DNA of 11,569 nucleotides from CAZIWJ01 sp964542855 (GTDB lineage: Bacteria; Bacteroidota; Bacteroidia; Cytophagales; Cyclobacteriaceae), in NCBI GenBank assembly GCA_964542855.1, contig CAZIWJ010000112.1:1-11569 (forward strand), in the 5' to 3' direction. The position numbers and the translations under genes were made by a program. The notes beneath the pieces are model-generated. The model searched no databases and was not told where the DNA came from. It saw nothing but the letters and a program-made list of their open reading frames with translations. Position 1 is the first letter of the stretch; every line of letters begins with the position of its first letter. This document shows positions 7,834 through 11,569 of the stretch, one piece after another.

Positions 7834-7890
7834 GACTTGTTATTTTGATTAATATACAAATTTCTGAATGTTGAGTAGCAAGATTTATCC

Positions 7891-10263
7891 TCAGAAAAGA
7901 ATCCGGTATTGAGGAATGGGAAATAAACCAATCTGGTACTGGGTATTAATGGTGTTGGTGCGTGGGTTATACCTTCTTACGAATACATTCTGCCGGTTGG
8001 TAATATTCTGTACGTCCAGGCTGAATTCATGAGTAATATTAGGTTGGTTAATCCGGTACGATACTTTTACGTCGGCGCGGAAATAATCTGCTAACTGCTC
8101 GCTGAACGCCTGTTCGTCCTGCGTTACCTCAAATCCTGCATCTCCTGAAGCCTCCAGGTCGATAGGAGTAAACCGGTTTCCTCCGGATGCGGTAAGTTTC
8201 ACGTCAAAGGCCAGTTTGTGTCCTCTGTTGCCCACGCTAAATTCCTTCCCGCCCAGCAGGTTTACGATGTATCCGCCATTAAAGGCAGTATTGCGTTCCA
8301 CACCATCGCTGCCTTCGTATTTGGAGTCGAATACTGACGTGGTGAACAGAAAATAGTAACTATCGGTAAAGTACTTTTCGAGGGTAATTTCAGCACCGAT
8401 GTTTCTGCCGTTGCCTTCATTTACGAGGAAGGTTTCGTCTACCGGTTCAAAACCAGCCCCGGCGTTGAGCAGGGAAAAGGAAGAGGGGTTTGTTTCAACC
8501 GGCACGTTATTTATTTGCTGGTAGTACGTTTCCAGTTTAAAACTGAGTGCGCTACCAAAATTTCGCTGATATGAAGCCACGAAGTGCTGGCTGTTACTGA
8601 ACTCGAGATGCTTATTCGATAGCACCGAAGTACCGTTGGCCAGGGTTGTACGATTAAAGTAAACCAGCAGAGGCTGGATCTGGCTGTGCAGGCCGTAGGC
8701 AAATGCGATGTTGCTCTGGTCTTTCAGTTCATATTCCAGCCCGATCCGGGGCTGAAGTGAACGGGTATTATTTAAACTGAGCACCATGTAGTTTAGCCCG
8801 CTGTTCAGGGTTAGGGCATTACCGATGCGATATTGCCACTGCAGGTAATACTGCAAAAGTACCGTCTGGTCGTTTGCATCTCTTAACAGGCTACTGCTCC
8901 CCGGTACAATTCGCTCATTATAAAGCTCGAAATCATATACATCGGTAATGATTCCTCCCTTAATGGTGTGTCTCGGGCCGAATTTACGCGTAAGGTTAAG
9001 GTGGGAAGAATAGCGATTATTGGTTAATTCGGCCGTTTCCAGCGGAATAATATTAGCCCGGTTTGAAACGTCTACCGAATCAGCGGTAAATAACTCCCGG
9101 CTTTGTGTAGCGGCAACCGACAGACGGGAATACGTATCCTTATTAAAATAATAGGTATGGGTTAACCCAAAAATACCCGTTCGGTAGTTCAGGTATTGAT
9201 CCAGGTTCTCATCGCCGAATAAATCCCCTCCATCGAGTTCGGTTGTTTCAGAACCCAATAAATCAATAGCGCTGATCCCACCAATACCAAACACGCTGAA
9301 CCGACCCAGGTTAGCAGTGGGCAGTTCTATTTTAAAGGTTAGGTCCTGGAAGTTCGGCGTCGCTGAACCGGTACCGAAATCCACTCCTAGTTGCTGAAAT
9401 AACCCTAAAGTAGAATACCGGTAATTGGCCAGGTAACTTCCCGTGGTATTTCCTAGCCTAACCGGACCTTCAGCACCGGCTTCAAATCCGTTGAAACCGA
9501 TCTGACCCAGAAATTCATGCTCTTCCCGGTTGCCGCTTCTGAGTTGTAAATCGAAAACACCGGCCAGGGCATTGCCGTATTCCGCCGGGAAGGCACCGGT
9601 GAGAAAATCGCTTTTATCGAGGTTATTGTAGTTAATTATACTCACCGGTCCGCCGGTACTGCTGAGCGACCCGAAATGGTTAGGGTTTGGAATATTCACC
9701 CCCTCCAGCCGCCATAATAATCCTGCCGGTGAATTACCCCGGATTACAATGTCGTTTCTGTCGTCATTATTGGCCGATACCCCCGCAAAATTGGCTGCCA
9801 TCCGGGCCGGATCGTTTCTGCTACCCGCGTAACGCCCGGTTTCTTCCAGGTTAAACGAACGCGAACTCACGGTGGTTAAGGCACTATTGGTTTCTGTTTT
9901 ATCCGGCGTAGCCGTAATAACTATTTCTTCGGCTATGATTACGCTTTCCTGCAGGGAAACATTCAGTTCGGGTTGCTTGCCACTTTTCACCTGTACGTTT
10001 GAGGAAACCCTGGTTTCGTAACCGATGAAAGTAAAAATCAGCTTTTGCCTTCCCAGCGGTACATTGTCGAGGACGTAATATCCATCAGGGCCTGTAGTTG
10101 TACCAATTAGAGGGTCGCTTTCACTGATGTAAACATGAACGCCGGGAAGGGGGTAACCAGACTGGGCATCGGTTACCCGTCCTCTCACTTGTTGGGTGAT
10201 GGCCTGGTTATAAGCAAATTGTGAAGAAAATAGTAGGGAAACTAAAAAGATAGTGCTTCTCAT
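7891..10263 (-). CDS. TonB-dependent outer-membrane receptor with carboxypeptidase-regulatory-like N-terminal domain
   Basis: A 790-residue outer-membrane receptor that would import a ligand with energy from TonB-ExbBD. A signal peptide covers about residues 1-20 (MRSTIFLVSLLFSSQFAYNQ). A carboxypeptidase-regulatory-like beta-sandwich follows at about 25-105: GRVTDAQSGYPLPGVHVYI, GPDGYYVLDNVPLG, FTFIGYETR. The plug covers roughly 115-245, with VIRGNSPAGLLWRLEG, IPNPNHFG and AEYGNALAGVFDL, a pattern I know from a widespread Bacteroidota receptor group. The rest is beta-barrel with alternating aromatic residues and ends in QYRILF, the C-terminal Phe expected for BAM-dependent insertion. No SusD-like partner or FecR/sigma pair is next to it, so a polysaccharide-utilisation role is not indicated. 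Instead a LytS/LytTR pair follows on the same strand and a lipoprotein gene is divergent. The frame is intact. The substrate is unknown. Confidence 0.93.
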   Translation of the reverse strand: MRSTIFLVSLLFSSQFAYNQAITQQVRGRVTDAQSGYPLPGVHVYISESDPLIGTTTGPDGYYVLDNVPLGRQKLIFTFIGYETRVSSNVQVKSGKQPELNVSLQESVIIAEEIVITATPDKTETNSALTTVSSRSFNLEETGRYAGSRNDPARMAANFAGVSANNDDRNDIVIRGNSPAGLLWRLEGVNIPNPNHFGSLSSTGGPVSIINYNNLDKSDFLTGAFPAEYGNALAGVFDLQLRSGNREEHEFLGQIGFNGFEAGAEGPVRLGNTTGSYLANYRYSTLGLFQQLGVDFGTGSATPNFQDLTFKIELPTANLGRFSVFGIGGISAIDLLGSETTELDGGDLFGDENLDQYLNYRTGIFGLTHTYYFNKDTYSRLSVAATQSRELFTADSVDVSNRANIIPLETAELTNNRYSSHLNLTRKFGPRHTIKGGIITDVYDFELYNERIVPGSSSLLRDANDQTVLLQYYLQWQYRIGNALTLNSGLNYMVLSLNNTRSLQPRIGLEYELKDQSNIAFAYGLHSQIQPLLVYFNRTTLANGTSVLSNKHLEFSNSQHFVASYQRNFGSALSFKLETYYQQINNVPVETNPSSFSLLNAGAGFEPVDETFLVNEGNGRNIGAEITLEKYFTDSYYFLFTTSVFDSKYEGSDGVERNTAFNGGYIVNLLGGKEFSVGNRGHKLAFDVKLTASGGNRFTPIDLEASGDAGFEVTQDEQAFSEQLADYFRADVKVSYRINQPNITHEFSLDVQNITNRQNVFVRRYNPRTNTINTQYQIGLFPIPQYRILF

Positions 10264-10375
10264 AACAATGATTTTTCTTCTAATATTATTGCTTTGTCAT
10301 CTGGCTTACTTGTTAAACTGATTGAATCGTATAAACTTACTGGTGAGTGGTTTTAACCTCCATTTAAATTGTAGC
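10264..10375. promoter_or_regulatory. Divergent control region of receptor and lipoprotein genes
   Basis: These 112 bases separate the start codons of two divergent genes, so promoters for both are expected here. Only weak matches to the Bacteroidota -7 box TAnnTTTG are seen: TTGCTTTG near 10288-10296 on the + strand, and TAAGTTTA (complement of 10332-10339) on the - strand. Neither has a clear -33 TTTG at the expected spacing. The region is assigned by position, not by motif. Confidence 0.4.
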
Positions 10376-11185
10376 ATGAATTGCCTGTATCAATATTTTT
10401 TTCCGGCTTTATTGTTCACTTTACTATTCTCCGGTTGTGCGCAATCGGGTAAAGAATCTGAAGAAAATGTGCCGGCCGAAAAAACAAATGGCGAAGAAAG
10501 GTATTTTCCTCCGCTATTGCAGGAGCTGCTGAGCCAGCACGGGGGCTACGACACCTGGCAGCAGTATAAAAAACTGGAATACAACCTGGTGGGGCCAAAA
10601 GGAACCCGCGAACACCAGTTGTTTAACTTGCAAAACCGGAAAACGCTGATTAAAAAAGATGCTGCTTTTACTATTGGTTACGATGGCAACGACGTGTGGG
10701 TAATGCCCCAAATTGAAGCCATGCCCCGTGCCCGTTTTTATTATAACCTGCACGTTTATTTCTTCGGGCTACCTTTTTTTATTGCCGATCCGGGAGCACA
10801 ATACGAAAACCTGGGCACTATAACTTTTAATGGTAACAATTATGAACGCCTGAAAGTAACGTACCAGAGCGGGGTGGGCAATTCTCCCGACGACCAGTAC
10901 ATCCTTTACCTGGATGCCGATAGCAAACAGCTCAGCTTTATTAATTACTCGGTAACCTTTTCTGATCCTACAAAAGCTGAACAGTACAATGCTTTGGTTT
11001 ATGAAAACTGGCAGGAAGTAAACGGATTGCTTGTCCCGGGTGCTTATACCGGCTACGTATGGGAAAACGATACCCTGGGCCGCCAACGCTATCACCAGGA
11101 GTTTGAAAATATTCGTTTTTCCGAAACCCCGCCCAGTGATTCCCTGTTCAGCCGGCCCGAAAAAGCTGCTATTGCCGGGGAGTAA
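10376..11185 (+). CDS. Lipoprotein resembling DUF6503 family
   Basis: The 269-residue product starts with a lipoprotein signal peptide: MNCLYQYFFPALLFTLLFSG followed by Cys21, lipobox LFSGC. The residues after the Cys (AQSGKESEE) are acidic, which somewhat resembles the surface-export signal of Bacteroidota lipoproteins, so outer-membrane or surface location is possible. The mature part has motifs that I associate with DUF6503 lipoproteins: HGGYDTWQQYKKLEYNL at 55-71, the FTIGYDGNDVWVMP stretch, FYYNLHVYFFGLPFFIADPG at 121-140, VGNSPDDQYILYLD and NWQEVNGLLVPG. The fold probably belongs with the LolA/LppX-like lipid-carrier style proteins, but that is inference. I chose the ATG at 10376; an in-frame TTG at 10322 would place 18 extra residues before the signal peptide. 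It is divergent from the receptor gene, which suggests a shared envelope role. Confidence 0.8.
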   Translation: MNCLYQYFFPALLFTLLFSGCAQSGKESEENVPAEKTNGEERYFPPLLQELLSQHGGYDTWQQYKKLEYNLVGPKGTREHQLFNLQNRKTLIKKDAAFTIGYDGNDVWVMPQIEAMPRARFYYNLHVYFFGLPFFIADPGAQYENLGTITFNGNNYERLKVTYQSGVGNSPDDQYILYLDADSKQLSFINYSVTFSDPTKAEQYNALVYENWQEVNGLLVPGAYTGYVWENDTLGRQRYHQEFENIRFSETPPSDSLFSRPEKAAIAGE

Positions 11186-11236
11186 GTATAATAAATGTAT
11201 TTCAATTACCGGAGGGTGCAAAGTTTAGTAACAATT

Positions 11237-11255
11237 AGCCCAACGGGCGGCTTTT
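11237..11255 (+). terminator. Candidate intrinsic terminator of the lipoprotein gene
   Basis: GCCC (11238-11241) and GGGC (11245-11248) form a short GC stem around the loop AAC; an alternative outer pairing joins AGCC (11237-11240) with GGCT (11249-11252). A run of four T follows at 11252-11255. It lies about 50 bases after the lipoprotein stop codon. The stem is short, so confidence is modest. Confidence 0.4.
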
Positions 11256-11459
11256 CGTATCATAAACCTATCAGCCGGAAATTAAACGTTGGCCAACCAC
11301 CGCACCCGTTCGTTTTTACGTTTTTCCCGGTTAAACCGGATCTGCCAATGAGAGATAATGCAAAGGCTTATTCCCGGTATGAATTAATTGTGACGAAGTT
11401 TTTGCAATCAGTGATTAAGGGTTCAGCCTGCCCGATATCGAAAACGTGGCTTTAAATAT

Positions 11460-11569
11460 TACAACGATTATGCGTAACCAGGCCTTAATTACCCACCACC
11501 GGGCCTCAATTACTGCTCACCAAAGAGTCGTAGCTTAAAATAATACAATGGTTATCACTCACCAAAGAG
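11460..11569. repeat. Degenerate tandem repeat with 21-bp period, continuing past the window end
   Basis: Units can be laid out at 11460-11480, 11481-11501, 11502-11522, 11523-11543 and 11544-11564. Units 1 and 5 match at 15 of 21 positions, units 2 and 3 also at 15 of 21; unit 4 is strongly diverged. Four units end in ACC plus one base. The exact 12-mer CTCACCAAAGAG occurs at 11516-11527 and 11558-11569, 42 bases (two periods) apart; the second copy ends exactly at the window edge. Read in one + frame, units give Ile-Thr-x-His-x-Arg-like heptads (ITHHR, ITAHQR, ITHQR), but a stop codon at 11536-11538 interrupts it. Confidence 0.55.

Larger units (their letters stand above)
11186..11569. other. 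Non-coding tail region after the lipoprotein gene
   Basis: No convincing gene is seen in these 384 bases. An 86-codon open frame at 11195-11455 (+) has no recognisable motif and unusual Pro/Phe-rich composition; I do not call it a gene. The region contains a candidate terminator at 11237-11255, an isolated small hairpin CCGGT-TAA-ACCGG at 11327-11339, and a degenerate 21-bp repeat tract from 11460 to the window end. Confidence 0.55.

Noticed and set aside
7834..7890. Promoter for the kinase in the 57-bp gap after the receptor
   Set aside because: The best match to TAnnTTTG is GAAATTTG on the - strand, with no TTTG at the -33 spacing, so I do not annotate it.
8511..8702. 63-codon - strand frame inside the receptor gene
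   Set aside because: It is an alternative frame of the beta-barrel coding region; the main frame is intact with a proper C-terminal Phe.
11327..11339. Hairpin CCGGT-TAA-ACCGG as a terminator
   Set aside because: The T-run lies before the stem on the + strand and becomes an A-run after it on the - strand, which is the wrong arrangement for an intrinsic terminator in either direction.
11195..11455. 86-codon + strand open frame after the lipoprotein gene
   Set aside because: No recognisable motif, no signal peptide, unusual composition, and it spans a candidate terminator hairpin. Probably chance, though a decayed gene cannot be excluded.
11460..11569. CRISPR array reading of the terminal repeats
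   Set aside because: Units are 21 bases head to tail, strongly diverged, with no constant repeat and no spacers; no cas gene is in the window.

Overview
The window reads as chromosomal DNA of a Bacteroidota bacterium, probably of the Cytophagia group. The signs are a TonB-dependent receptor with an N-terminal carboxypeptidase-regulatory-like domain and a C-terminal Phe, a LytS/LytTR-type two-component pair, a CHAT-domain protein, a lipoprotein resembling the Bacteroidota family DUF6503, and almost no Shine-Dalgarno sequences before the genes. No rRNA, tRNA, transposase, phage gene or CRISPR array was seen. The placement rests on gene families and style only; the species cannot be named.

Left part (1-3727, + strand): a tightly packed row of four genes. 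It holds the C-terminal end of a CHAT-domain (caspase-like) protein cut by the window edge, trpD (anthranilate phosphoribosyltransferase), a low-specificity L-threonine aldolase, and rarA (AAA+ replication/recombination ATPase). Gaps are 12 bp, 4 bp and an 8-bp overlap, so the four are probably co-transcribed although their jobs differ. A hairpin at the rarA stop codon separates them from a convergent gene.

Middle (3728-6058): a YheT-type alpha/beta hydrolase on the - strand, an AT-rich gap of about 400 bp, then a small membrane-anchored ThuA-like protein on the + strand that lacks the usual middle of the fold.

Right part (6059-10263, - strand): an apparent operon, in transcription order TonB-dependent receptor, LytS-type histidine kinase, LytTR response regulator. 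The kinase starts 57 bp after the receptor stop, and kinase and regulator overlap by the 4 bases ATGA. A DUF6503-like lipoprotein gene is divergently transcribed from the receptor (10376-11185). The arrangement suggests an envelope function, with an outer-membrane receptor and its own sensory pair, but the substrate cannot be read from the sequence.

The last 110 bases hold degenerate 21-bp-periodic repeats that run off the window end. The items most worth a second look are these repeats, the reduced ThuA-like protein, and the receptor-kinase-regulator operon. I do not see clear evidence for a wholly new system.
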